Source of the DNA: Chersky-840 sp963764205
GTDB taxonomy: Bacteria; Actinomycetota; Acidimicrobiia; Acidimicrobiales; UBA8190
Reading direction: 5' to 3'
Assembly: GCA_963764205.1 (NCBI GenBank)
Contig: CAVXRN010000002.1
Location: forward strand, 434,001 to 498,000
Length of the DNA stretch: 64,000 nt
The notes below the pieces were generated by a model. It saw nothing but the letters and a program-made list of their open reading frames with translations, made no database searches and was not told the DNA's origin. Below are positions 1-8,307 of the stretch, piece after piece. The first letter of the stretch is position 1, and the number at the start of each line of letters is the position of its first letter. Both the position numbers and the translations under genes were made by a program.

Positions 1-172
1 CCGCGTGTCGTCGGTCGGGGCCCGACATGCGCTGCCACAGCGACTGCTCGCCCTCGAGGAGTTGCTCCCGCGCCCAGGACTCGTCTTCGGGCGCCGGCCC
101 AAAGGGCATCAGGGCGCCGAAGAAGCGCCCCGCCAGGTGGCCCAACGAGCCGAATCCGCCATTGGTCGCCAC
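1..172 (-). CDS. HD-domain protein, N-terminal fragment (cut by window edge)
   Basis: Reading the minus strand from a GTG at 172 gives about 57 residues that continue off the left edge without a stop. The peptide contains HLAGRFFGALMPFGP, then EDESWAREQLLEGE and RMSGPDRRHA. This pattern resembles the N-terminus of small actinobacterial HD-domain proteins (HD phosphohydrolase fold), in which a GRFF segment precedes an RMSGPDRRHA motif leading into the HD core. The HD residues themselves lie outside the window, so the catalytic state cannot be judged. The start is uncertain: a purine-rich GGAGGGG sits only one base upstream of the GTG, so initiation could be slightly further in or out. It is divergent from the DedA gene. 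The call rests on memory of family sequences. Confidence 0.55.
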   Translation of the reverse strand, partial: MATNGGFGSLGHLAGRFFGALMPFGPAPEDESWAREQLLEGEQSLWQRMSGPDRRHA

Positions 173-361
173 GCCCCTCCACGCTAGTGCCGGCGCGGTG
201 ACAGAATTGCCCGTTGAGGTGCCTTTATCGCCGCCGCTGTCGTGGCGGAGCCGACGGGCGGGGCTATTCATAGACCTGTCACTTCGGGTTTGCCTAGATT
301 GAGGCACCCTCGTCCGGGGGATCGACCGGTTCCGAGGGAATCGCCCAGTTGGAGGCGCGGC

Positions 362-976
362 ATGGAGCATTTTCTCGAGACCTGGGGCTACCTCGCTGTC
401 TTTGTCCTCAGCTTCATCTCGGCCATGGGCCTGCCCGTGGGGGCCGAGTTGGCCGTCATCTACGGGGGCGTGCTGGCCAGCGGCGAGATCGCCCACGAGC
501 CGCACCATCTCAACCTGGTCCTCGTCATCGTCCTGGCCACCGTGGGCGAAGTGGCGGGGTCCCTGGCCGGCTACCTCATCGGGTTCTACGGCGGACGGCC
601 CTTGGTCGACCGGTTCGGCAAGTACGTCCTGCTCACCCACAAAGATCTCGACCGCGCCGAGGCCTGGTTCGCGCGCCACGGCGAACCACTGGTGCTGTTC
701 GGCCGCTTCGTCCCGCTGTTGCGCTCGTTCGTGTCCTTCGCCGCCGGACTGGGAGAGATGGCCATCGGCAAGTTCGTGGTCTTCACCGTGGTGGGCTGCG
801 CCATCTGGTGCACCGCGCTGGCAAGCACGGGGTACGCCCTGGGGTCGAGCTACAACCACGTCCTCAAGGCGTTCAGCGCCGCCGGCTATATCATCGCCGC
901 CCTGGCCGTGATCGCCGTGGTGGGCTTGTTCGTCCACCGCCTGCGCGTGGTGCGAGCGGAACGGCCCACTCCCTGA
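362..976 (+). CDS. DedA family integral membrane protein
   Basis: A 204-residue polytopic membrane protein. DedA (SNARE-associated/VTT) proteins are inner-membrane proteins implicated in undecaprenyl-phosphate or phospholipid flipping and envelope homeostasis. Visible features: an N-terminal hydrophobic segment (LAVFVLSFISAMGLPVGAEL), then a second at about residues 50-70. Next comes the loop YGGRPLVDRFGKYVLL and the family-typical FARHGEPLVLFGRFVPLLRSF at about residues 108-128, where the GRFxPxxR motif is expected. Two or three C-terminal membrane segments follow. ATG at 362 is preferred over upstream in-frame starts because TTGGAGG lies just upstream and the DedA homology begins here. It stands alone between the divergent HD-domain gene and a convergent aldo/keto reductase. 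The substrate cannot be told from sequence. Confidence 0.9.
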   Translation: MEHFLETWGYLAVFVLSFISAMGLPVGAELAVIYGGVLASGEIAHEPHHLNLVLVIVLATVGEVAGSLAGYLIGFYGGRPLVDRFGKYVLLTHKDLDRAEAWFARHGEPLVLFGRFVPLLRSFVSFAAGLGEMAIGKFVVFTVVGCAIWCTALASTGYALGSSYNHVLKAFSAAGYIIAALAVIAVVGLFVHRLRVVRAERPTP

Positions 977-1000
977 GGCAGCCCGGTCGACGACCGGCCC

Positions 1001-1041
1001 AGCGGCCCGACCGGCTCAGTCAGCGACCCGACCGGCTCAGT
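1001..1041. repeat. Tandem 21-bp duplication across the aldo/keto reductase stop
   Basis: Two 20-bp copies differing at one base, AGCGGCCCGACCGGCTCAGT at 1001-1020 and AGCGACCCGACCGGCTCAGT at 1022-1041, with a 21-bp period. The minus-strand stop codon of the reductase (1020-1022) lies at the junction, so the last residues of that protein are encoded by one repeat copy. Confidence 0.85.
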
Positions 1042-1883
1042 GTGGCCACCTCTTCGGCACTGAGAGCCAGTGACGCGGCGGCGATGTTCTCCTCGAGGTG
1101 ATCGATCGATCCGGTACCGGGGATGGGCAGGATCGAGGGGGAGCGGGCCAGGAGCCAGGCGAGCACCACTTGCCTCGGCGTGGCGCCGTGCTGCTTGGCG
1201 ATGTCGGCGACGACGGAGGTGTCCTCGATGTCCAAGATGGGCGCCCAGGGGAGGAACGTCATGCGCTCCTGCTCGCACAGGTCGACCATGGACTCCGAGC
1301 TGCGGTCGGTGACGTTGTAGCGGTTCTGGACCGACACCACCGGCGTGAGTCGCTGGGCCCGGTGGAGCTCGCGCTCGGTGACGTTGCATACGCCGATGTG
1401 GCGGATCTTGCCCTCGTCCTTCATGGCCACGAGGGTGCCGATGGAGTCCTCGATCGGCACGTTGGGATCGGGCCGGTGGAATTGATAGAGCGGGATGCGG
1501 TCGAGTTTGAGCCGCGTCAGGCTCCCTTCGCACACGGCGCGGAGATGCTCGGGCCGGCCGTCGACGGGCCACTGATTGGGCCCGGTGCGCACGAGGCCGC
1601 CCTTGGTGGCGATGACCAGGTCGTCGGGGTAGGGGTGGAGGGCTTCGGCGATCAGGGTCTCGCTTACGTCGGGCCCGTAGGAGTCCGCGGTGTCGATGAA
1701 GTTGACACCCAGCTCGAGGGCCCGACGCAGCACCGCCTTGGCCTGGTCGCGGTCGGGGGGTTCGCCCCACACCCCCTGTCCGGTGATGCGCATGGCGCCG
1801 AAGCCGAGCCGGTTGACGGTGAGGTCACCGCCGATGTCGATGGTCCCCGCCTCGGCGGCGCTCTCAGATCCGGGCACGCTCAC
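1020..1883 (-). CDS. Aldo/keto reductase family oxidoreductase
   Basis: A 287-residue NADPH-dependent carbonyl reductase of the aldo/keto reductase (TIM-barrel) superfamily; the physiological substrate is unknown. The catalytic tetrad is complete: Asp64 and Tyr69 in NFIDTADSYG, Lys94 in IATKGG and His136 in LYQFHRPDP. The C-terminal cofactor segment ILPIPGTGSIDHLEENI (about residues 252-268) matches the family's phosphate-binding loop, and the length is normal for bacterial single-domain members. GTG at 1883 is chosen because GAAGGGAG lies 7 bases upstream. It lies 66 bp downstream of the pirin gene on the same strand, so the two could be cotranscribed. Its 3' end runs into a short tandem duplication. 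Confidence is high for the family and low for the substrate. Confidence 0.93.
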   Translation of the reverse strand: MSVPGSESAAEAGTIDIGGDLTVNRLGFGAMRITGQGVWGEPPDRDQAKAVLRRALELGVNFIDTADSYGPDVSETLIAEALHPYPDDLVIATKGGLVRTGPNQWPVDGRPEHLRAVCEGSLTRLKLDRIPLYQFHRPDPNVPIEDSIGTLVAMKDEGKIRHIGVCNVTERELHRAQRLTPVVSVQNRYNVTDRSSESMVDLCEQERMTFLPWAPILDIEDTSVVADIAKQHGATPRQVVLAWLLARSPSILPIPGTGSIDHLEENIAAASLALSAEEVATLSRSGR

Positions 1884-1949
1884 TGGTTGACTCCCTTCGT
1901 GGTCGCTTGGTGACGCCGGCGCAGGTCCTCGGGCCTCGGCGTCTCCGTG

Positions 1950-2960
1950 TCAGATCCCGGTGTGCTCGGCCCGCACCGGATTTGGATCGTAGCCATGGGG
2001 CATGAGCGCGTTGGCAGGGATCTGGCCTAGCCGGCCGGCCTGGAAGTCCTCGAGCGCCTGTTGGATTTCGGCCCGGGTGTTCATCACAAACGGCCCGTAG
2101 TGCTCGACGGGCTCACCGATGGGCTCTCCTCCGAGCAGGAGCACCTCGAGGTCGGAGGTGTGGGAATCCTGGCTGTCGTCGGCCCGGAGCATGATCCAGC
2201 CTCCGGGGCCGAAGGCGGCCATCTGCCCCGTCCGGACCGGACGGCCCTCGGTTCCCGCTCGCCCTGATCCGGCCAGGACGTAGGCCAAGGCGTTGAACGA
2301 CACGTCCCAGGGGATCTGCAGCAGCGCCCCCGGCGACACCGTGGCGTGCATGAGCGCCATGGGAGTGTGGGTCGAGCCTGGGCCGGCGCTGGTCCCCAGC
2401 TCCCCGGCGATGATGCGCACGAGGGACCCGCCGTCGGGCGAGCTCACCAGGACGACCTGGCTGGCTTCGAGTCCTTGGTAGGCGGGCGGGATGAACTTCT
2501 TCTTGGCCGGGAGGTTCACCCAGAGCTGGATCCCGTGGAAGAGCCCGCCCGAGACGACGAGATCCTCGGGAGGCGTCTCGATGTGCAGAATTCCTCCGCC
2601 CGCGGTCATCCACTGCGTGGCTCCGTCGGTGATCAGGCCGCCGCCGCCGTTCGAGTCCTGGTGCTGAAACGTCCCGTCGATCATGTAGGTCACCGTCTCG
2701 AAACCGCGATGCGGGTGCCACGGCGTGCCCTTGGGCTCTCCCGGTGCGTAGTCGACCTCACCCATCTGGTCCATGTGCACGAACGGGTCGAGGTCGCGCA
2801 GGCTCATGCCGGCGAAGGCGCGCCGGACCGGGAACCCTTCCCCCTCGAAGCCGCCGGGGGCGGTGGTCACCGAGACCAGAGGTCGTTCGGGCGAGGTCGC
2901 GACGTCGATGTCGGGGATGCGGGGGAGATTCGAACGATCGTCCGCTGTCACCGCGGGCAT
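1950..2960 (-). CDS. Pirin family protein (bicupin)
   Basis: A 336-residue two-domain cupin. Pirins are iron-binding proteins; some have quercetin 2,3-dioxygenase activity and others act as redox-responsive cofactors. The N-terminal cupin (about residues 40-170) carries the metal-ligand set: HPHRGFETVTY, then FQHQDS and GGGILHIE, supplying the expected His/His/His/Glu residues. The segment FVHMDQMG just before it is typical of the family. The C-terminal cupin (about 185-280) includes LAYVLAGSG and lacks an obvious metal site, as usual. The C-terminal tail GPFVMNTRAEIQQALEDFQ is a recognisable pirin signature. The ATG at 2960 has GGGAG about 6 bases upstream. Downstream lies the aldo/keto reductase on the same strand. 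Family certain; enzymatic versus regulatory role undecided. Confidence 0.93.
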   Translation of the reverse strand: MPAVTADDRSNLPRIPDIDVATSPERPLVSVTTAPGGFEGEGFPVRRAFAGMSLRDLDPFVHMDQMGEVDYAPGEPKGTPWHPHRGFETVTYMIDGTFQHQDSNGGGGLITDGATQWMTAGGGILHIETPPEDLVVSGGLFHGIQLWVNLPAKKKFIPPAYQGLEASQVVLVSSPDGGSLVRIIAGELGTSAGPGSTHTPMALMHATVSPGALLQIPWDVSFNALAYVLAGSGRAGTEGRPVRTGQMAAFGPGGWIMLRADDSQDSHTSDLEVLLLGGEPIGEPVEHYGPFVMNTRAEIQQALEDFQAGRLGQIPANALMPHGYDPNPVRAEHTGI

Positions 2961-3081
2961 GAGGCGCTCCCGCTGCGTGCATGGTCCGAGGTGCCGGGCA
3001 TGATCTGCCTCCTCTGGAAGCGAATCTCGCCGTCAACCTAGCGCGCGACGCCGCCCTCACAACCATGCGTCGGGGGCTCGT

Positions 3082-4860
3082 TCAACGCGGCACCGGGGCG
3101 GCCGCGACCAGTGGGGTGCCGGCACTCGTCGGGTCGGCGGGCGCGGGGGTCGCATCCGGTGGCGTGGGTCTACGACCGGCGACGGTGGGAACCGGGCCGG
3201 GAGCGGGCACCGTCTCGCGGGCGACCACGATTTGGTCTCGGCCCGCGGCCTTGGCCCTGAGCAGGGCGGCGTCGGCCAGGGCCACCACCTGTTCGAAGTC
3301 GGCGGCCTGCTCCGAGGACGCCACCCCGAAGCTCACCGTGAAGCTCGGGAGGTGGCCGGACTCCAGGCGTTGGGCGATTCGTTGCCTGACCCGCTCGAGC
3401 ACGGCGACGGCCTCGTCGATGCCGCATCGGGGCAGCACGATGACGAACTCCTCCCCGCCGTAGCGGCACGGAATGTCCGAGGGCCGGAGGGCGTCGCGCA
3501 GCACCTGCGAGAACATGCGCAACGCACGATCCCCGGCGTCGTGGCCGAACACGTCGTTGAGCAGCTTGAAATGGTCCAGGTCGCCATAGGCCAACGCGTA
3601 CGACACGCCGTTCTCGTGCAGATCGCGGGCCCGGCTCTGCAGGCTGCGTCGAGTCAGGAGCCCGGTGAGCGAGTCGCTGTTGGCTTCGGTCTGCGAGACC
3701 TCGAAGGCGCGCAGCATGGCCAGGCGTTCCGACGCCCTCGTGACCACCACCTCGACGTCGCGCCGGATCTCGTCGGCAGGCGGAGCACCGTCGAGTGCGG
3801 TGACGTGCACCACACCCACCGACTTTCCACTGATGCTGACGGGCACGCACAGAGCCGAGCAGGCCCGACCTCGGAGGTAGGGACAGGCGTCGAGGGCCGT
3901 GCTCTGGGGGAAGAGCATCGTCTGCGAACGCCCGGCGGCCGGGCAGTCCTCGGGCGAGACCACCGCGCATCCGGGTTCGGTGGAGTCGGTGGGCGCGACC
4001 AGGACCTGGCGGAAGTGGGCCCGGCTCGAATCGGCGAGGAGGAGCTCGGCCCGGAGGTCCGGTGCGGCGTCGCCCAGGGCCACGGTGACCAATTCGAAGA
4101 CCCCTTGTTCCTCCTTGGCCATCTCCAGGGCCCGTTGCAGGCGACCTTCGAACTCGTTGCGTCGGGTGATCCGGGCCTGGACGGCGTCGCGGCCGGCCAG
4201 GGCGAGCTCCAGCCGTTTTGCCTTGCGGGCCAGGATCGCGGTCACCGAGACGCCGAAGGAGACCCCGATCGCCAACGACGCCAGCAGACCGTTGCGGGCG
4301 CTCCTGGCATCGGCCTGCACCTGATCGGCGGTATGCACCAGCAGATTGGTGACGGTCGCCTGGAGCGCAGCGAAAGCTGCGTCGAGCGTCTGGTCCGCGC
4401 GTTGCTCCGCTGCGGCGACGAGTGCGCTCTGCGGCGATCGCACCCCGGTGGTTAGGAGCGCGGCGAGGCCGGTGCGCGTCTTCACATAGGCGGTCTCCAA
4501 CTCGGCCAAGCCTGGGGCGAGATCGGCGTTGCCGGGCAGCGCGAGGAAGCGGTGCAGGGTGAGGAAGCTCCGATCGACCGCATCCGAGGCGTCCACGGCA
4601 CTGGCCAGGAGCTCGGGGCCGTCGGAGCCGGCAAAGGCCTGCTCGGCCACCACCTGGAAGCTTGCCACCGCGGCGCGTGCCGCCCGAGCCGGTGCCAGGA
4701 GCACGAGGTAGCGATCGTCCAGCACCGTGGCAGAACGCTCGGCCCGAGCCGACTCGACCACGCCCAAGGTCCCGCCGGCAACGGCGACGGTTATCAGTAC
4801 CGCTCCGAGGGTGATGAGGGCGCGATGAGGCGAGTACTTCTGGCCCTGTCGAAAGGCCAC
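3082..4860 (-). CDS. Membrane-anchored GAF-GGDEF diguanylate cyclase
   Basis: About 592 residues. Diguanylate cyclases make cyclic di-GMP from two GTP. An N-terminal membrane helix (about residues 15-35, ALITLGAVLITVAVAGG) is followed by a roughly 170-residue extracytoplasmic, alpha-helical sensor region. A second helix is near residues 195-215. A cysteine-rich GAF-like domain follows (about 250-390; DCPAAGR, ACPYLRGRACSALCVPV). The GGDEF domain at about 410-560 has an intact active site YGGEEF, and an RPSD five residues before it that fits the product-inhibition I-site RxxD. The Pro/Ala-rich tail is probably disordered. The frame stays open to 5055, but that would overlap the divergent adk gene with non-homologous sequence, so GTG at 4860 is preferred (GTG at 4890 is possible). 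The clustered cysteines of the GAF domain could ligate metal or haem; this is conjecture. Confidence 0.88.
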   Translation of the reverse strand: MAFRQGQKYSPHRALITLGAVLITVAVAGGTLGVVESARAERSATVLDDRYLVLLAPARAARAAVASFQVVAEQAFAGSDGPELLASAVDASDAVDRSFLTLHRFLALPGNADLAPGLAELETAYVKTRTGLAALLTTGVRSPQSALVAAAEQRADQTLDAAFAALQATVTNLLVHTADQVQADARSARNGLLASLAIGVSFGVSVTAILARKAKRLELALAGRDAVQARITRRNEFEGRLQRALEMAKEEQGVFELVTVALGDAAPDLRAELLLADSSRAHFRQVLVAPTDSTEPGCAVVSPEDCPAAGRSQTMLFPQSTALDACPYLRGRACSALCVPVSISGKSVGVVHVTALDGAPPADEIRRDVEVVVTRASERLAMLRAFEVSQTEANSDSLTGLLTRRSLQSRARDLHENGVSYALAYGDLDHFKLLNDVFGHDAGDRALRMFSQVLRDALRPSDIPCRYGGEEFVIVLPRCGIDEAVAVLERVRQRIAQRLESGHLPSFTVSFGVASSEQAADFEQVVALADAALLRAKAAGRDQIVVARETVPAPGPVPTVAGRRPTPPDATPAPADPTSAGTPLVAAAPVPR

Positions 4861-4971
4861 GATCGGGCTCTTTCGCAAAAGGTGACGCACCCTGTGGCAT
4901 CGACGCCCGCGGCGACCACCTGAAGGTTCCCGCCCACAACGGTGAGGAACTGCCGGTAGCGTCGCAGCCCT

Positions 4972-5568
4972 ATGCGGTTGTTGTTGGTGGCCCCCCCGGG
5001 GGCGGGGAAGGGTACCCAAGCGGCGCGGTTGTCCGTCCATTACGGCATCACCCACCTCTCCAGCGGGGCGTTACTGCGCCAGGAGGTAGCCGCCGGTACG
5101 AAGACGGGGCGGATCGCGGCCGAGTACCTGCGACGCGGTGACCTCGTGCCCGACGAGGTCGTCATCGACGTGTTGGCTTTGCCTGTGCTCGAGGCGACGC
5201 GCACAGGGGGGTACGTGCTCGACGGCTTCCCCCGGACGGTGCATCAGGCGGAGGAGGCCTACAAGGTTGCCCAGCACGTGGACGGCATCGAGCTCCAGGC
5301 CGTCGTGCACCTCGACGTGAGCCCCGAGGAGCTGCGACGCCGACTGCTGGCGCGCGCCCGGAGCGAGGGACGTACCGACGACACCGAGGTGACCATCGCT
5401 CATCGCCTCGAGGTCTTCGCGGCCGAGACCGAGCCATTGCTCGGCTTCTACGCGGACCGGGGGCTGTTGGTCGACATCGACGGCGAACGACCGGTGGAAC
5501 AGGTCTTCACCGACATCACGATCGCGGTCGACGCGCTCCAGGCGACGGGCCAGCGGCTCCGGCAGTAG
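4972..5568 (+). CDS. adk: Adenylate kinase (short-LID form)
   Basis: A 198-residue nucleoside monophosphate kinase, ATP + AMP = 2 ADP. The P-loop APPGAGKGT (residues 8-15 region) is intact, with the AMP-binding segment HLSSGALLRQEVA and the NMP-site signature YVLDGFPRTVHQAE. The LID is short (RSEGRTDDTEVTIAHRLEVF), as in the compact actinobacterial type without a zinc-binding LID. It is not in a secY-infA ribosomal operon, where the housekeeping adk usually sits, so it may be a second copy. The unusual residue order LLLVAPPGAGKG (Ala where most enzymes have Gly before PPGAGKG) also suggests divergence. The ATG at 4972 begins directly at the first beta strand. Divergent from the diguanylate cyclase. 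Confidence 0.9.
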   Translation: MRLLLVAPPGAGKGTQAARLSVHYGITHLSSGALLRQEVAAGTKTGRIAAEYLRRGDLVPDEVVIDVLALPVLEATRTGGYVLDGFPRTVHQAEEAYKVAQHVDGIELQAVVHLDVSPEELRRRLLARARSEGRTDDTEVTIAHRLEVFAAETEPLLGFYADRGLLVDIDGERPVEQVFTDITIAVDALQATGQRLRQ

Positions 5569-5681
5569 GCCGACGTGCCCATCAGGCGGGGCCGGAGCCC
5601 GCAGAAACAACGAAGGCACAATTCTCCATGCGGGTGGTCGGTTTCCCCGCCGTGCGCTGACCCATCCGTCATGCTGGGAAG

Positions 5682-8303
5682 GTGACCGAACGGCGCCCCG
5701 CCGCTTCAGGGGCCGCCGAGGGCCGGCTCCCTCCTCGCTTCGCCCGGAGCGCCGCGTCCAACTACGTGTTGACCGGCGTCCTCGTGGCCGTGGCGTTGGT
5801 CACCACGCCCATCCTGACCCGGCACCTGGGCACCGAACGCTACGGGATCTGGATCTTCGTCGGATCCGCCATCACCTACGTGCAGCTTCTGGACCTGGGC
5901 TTCGGCGGCGCCGTGGTCGCCGCGGTCGCCCGGCTCTCGGCCCGTGGCGACGAAGACGGCTTGGAACAGACGCTCAACTCGTCGTTCTTCGTGCTGGCCG
6001 TCCTGGGCCTCGTGGCGATGGCGGTGTGCGTCGTGGCCGCACAATTCGTCCCCGCCGCCCTGCATCTCGACCCCCCGTTGGCGGGCACGGCGCGTGACCT
6101 GCTCCTCATCCTGGGGCTGGACGTGGCGGTGTCGATACCGATGGACACCTTCGGCTGCGGCCTCGTCGCCCTGCAGCGCTACGACCTGCTCAACGCCACG
6201 CTCATCGGCGTGGCGCTGTGCCAGGCCGTCGCCTGGACCGTGGTGCTGGTGGGCGGAGGTGGGCTGCTCGCACTGGGGGTCGTCACCGTCTGCATCAGCC
6301 TGGTGGGCCAGTTCGCCCGCTACGTGCTCTTGCGGCGGCTGCTCCCCACGCTGTCGATCTCCCCCCTGAGAGTGCAGGGGACGCTCGTACGGTCCCTCCT
6401 GTCGCCGGCCGGGTGGTACGCCCTGGGCGACTGCCTCGACAACTTTCGGGACGAGGCCAGCGTCTTGGTCCTGGGCATGGTGCAGAACGTCGCCAGCGCC
6501 GGGATCTTCGCCGTGGGCGAGAAGTTGGCGACGCTCGGCACGCAGATGGGGACTCCGGTGACCGAGCCATTCTTCCCCCATGCCGCTGCGCTGGTGGGCA
6601 GTGGAGAGCGCGCCGAGCTGCGCCACGCGGCGCGCACCGGGGCTCGCGTGGCCGCCGCCGCCACCATCCCGTGCTGTCTCGTCGTGGCCGTCTTCGCCCG
6701 GTCGGCATTGTTCGTCTGGGTGGGCCCGGCCTTCGAGCGGGCCGCGCCGGCGGTGGTGATCCTGGCCGTGGCGTTCGCCTTGCAGTCCCTCGTCAGCGCT
6801 CCGATCAAGCTCGTCAGCGGATCGGGCGGTCAGCGTTTGGTGGCCTCGTTGGGCATGGCGAAGGTAGGGGTCCAGGTCGTGTTGACCGCGGTCCTGGGGA
6901 TCAGGTTCGGTGTGACCGGCGTGGCCTGTGCCGTGTTGGTGTCGGTCCTCGCCGTCGAGATGATGGTGACGTTGCCGTTGGCATGCCGATCCCTCGGCAC
7001 GAGGGTGTCACACGTCGTCGTGCCGATCGTCCGAGGCCATCTGCTCTCGCTGGCGGTGTCGGGAAGCCTGGGCTGGTTCGTCCTGCAAGGGCCGGTGTGG
7101 AGCTTCGCGCAGACCCACGGACGGCTCGCCGGCACCGCCGTCGTCGGCGCGGCCGGGCTGGTGGTCTTGGCCTCGTACCTGGTCCTGTTCGCCCTGTTCG
7201 GAGTGGACCGGGCCGCCCGCCACCAGGCGGTGGCCTGGCTGCGCTCCGCGCGCCACGACCGTGGTGGCGACGTCGCCACTGTCGCGGCGCCGACGGTGCG
7301 AGGCACCGATGGCATCGGATCGACGGGCCCACGTGATGACATGACGATTGCCGTGGTGGTCCCCGTGCGGGACGGGAGCGCCCTTGTCGCGCAGTGCGTG
7401 CACGCGTGTCGGGCCCAGAGCCGGCCTCCGGCCGAGGTCATCGTGGTCGACAATGCTTCCAGCGACGACACCGCCGCGCTCGCCCGGGCGGCGGGAGCGT
7501 CGGTCCTGACCGAGCCGGTGCGTGGCTCGTATCGGGCCCGCAATCGAGGATGGCGGTCGACCGGTGCGGACATCATCGCCTTCACCGACGGGGACTGCAT
7601 CCCCGATGCCAACTGGCTGGCCCGACTGGTCGAACCGTTCAGCGATCCGTCGGTCGCAGCCGTCGGTGGGGCCATCGTGCAGGCGGAGCTCGTGTCGGCG
7701 TCCCAACGGTGGATGGTCGAGCGCAGGTTCCTCGACCAGGCCCAGAACGCCGCGCATGAGTTCCTGCCCTTCTTTGCCACGGCCAACGTGGCGTACCGGC
7801 GCTCGGTCCTCGAGAATTTGGACGGGTTCGACGAGGCCTTTCTGTCGGGTGGCGACTGCGACATGTCGTGGCGGGTGCAGGCGTTGGGCGCGGGGCGGCT
7901 CGTCTACCGGCCCGACGCCATGGTGGATCATCGAGTGGGTCCGCGCTTGGCCGAGGTCACCGAGCGGTGGTACCGGTACGAAGCCGAGCACATCCTGCTG
8001 GCGCGGCGTTGGTCCGATTGGCCCGGGCACCCGGCCCCGGAGGGGTTCTTCCGGCGGACGAGAAGGCTGTGGCTGCTGCCCGCAGCTGTCGCCTACCGGG
8101 CCTGGACGCGCCGGCCGCTGTCGGTGCCGCTCATCGACGCGGCTGTCGCCGTGAGTCGTGAACGGGGACGATTGCGAGGACGGATCGACGCCCGACATGC
8201 CACCCTCGGCCCCATGCACTTCGACGCCCGCATGCTCGTGACCGACGCCGACGCCGACGCCGACGCGGAGCGCGACGCGAGTCGTGACCCCGCTCTGCGG
8301 TGA
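5682..8303 (+). CDS. Wzx/MATE-like polysaccharide flippase fused to a GT2 glycosyltransferase
   Basis: An 873-residue protein joining two functions normally encoded separately. Residues about 1-520 form a polytopic membrane domain of the polysaccharide-biosynthesis flippase type, with the family-like opening NYVLTGVLVAVALVTTPILT and 12-14 hydrophobic segments. It would translocate lipid-linked glycans. After a linker, residues about 554-800 are a GT-A family 2 glycosyltransferase: VVVPVRDGSALVAQC, EVIVVDNASSDDTAALA, a metal-binding FTDGDCIPDANW as the DxD-type motif, and GGDCDMSWRV as the catalytic ED-like loop. The in-frame ATG at 7341 (residue 554) could give a free transferase. The C-terminus encodes repeated Asp-Ala from a GACGCC microsatellite at about 8246-8270. 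GTG start at 5682. Predicted role: cell-surface polysaccharide assembly; the sugar is unknown. Confidence 0.88.
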   Translation: MTERRPAASGAAEGRLPPRFARSAASNYVLTGVLVAVALVTTPILTRHLGTERYGIWIFVGSAITYVQLLDLGFGGAVVAAVARLSARGDEDGLEQTLNSSFFVLAVLGLVAMAVCVVAAQFVPAALHLDPPLAGTARDLLLILGLDVAVSIPMDTFGCGLVALQRYDLLNATLIGVALCQAVAWTVVLVGGGGLLALGVVTVCISLVGQFARYVLLRRLLPTLSISPLRVQGTLVRSLLSPAGWYALGDCLDNFRDEASVLVLGMVQNVASAGIFAVGEKLATLGTQMGTPVTEPFFPHAAALVGSGERAELRHAARTGARVAAAATIPCCLVVAVFARSALFVWVGPAFERAAPAVVILAVAFALQSLVSAPIKLVSGSGGQRLVASLGMAKVGVQVVLTAVLGIRFGVTGVACAVLVSVLAVEMMVTLPLACRSLGTRVSHVVVPIVRGHLLSLAVSGSLGWFVLQGPVWSFAQTHGRLAGTAVVGAAGLVVLASYLVLFALFGVDRAARHQAVAWLRSARHDRGGDVATVAAPTVRGTDGIGSTGPRDDMTIAVVVPVRDGSALVAQCVHACRAQSRPPAEVIVVDNASSDDTAALARAAGASVLTEPVRGSYRARNRGWRSTGADIIAFTDGDCIPDANWLARLVEPFSDPSVAAVGGAIVQAELVSASQRWMVERRFLDQAQNAAHEFLPFFATANVAYRRSVLENLDGFDEAFLSGGDCDMSWRVQALGAGRLVYRPDAMVDHRVGPRLAEVTERWYRYEAEHILLARRWSDWPGHPAPEGFFRRTRRLWLLPAAVAYRAWTRRPLSVPLIDAAVAVSRERGRLRGRIDARHATLGPMHFDARMLVTDADADADAERDASRDPALR

Positions 8304-8307
8304 GTGA

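Noticed and set aside
4861..5055. N-terminal extension of the diguanylate cyclase
   Set aside because: Overlaps the divergent adenylate kinase start and encodes Arg/Pro/Gly-rich sequence without a membrane segment; the GTG at 4860 precedes the first helix directly.
8246..8270. CRISPR-like short repeats (GACGCC units)
   Set aside because: They are a 6-bp in-frame microsatellite inside a gene, with no spacers; no CRISPR array or cas gene was seen anywhere in the window.
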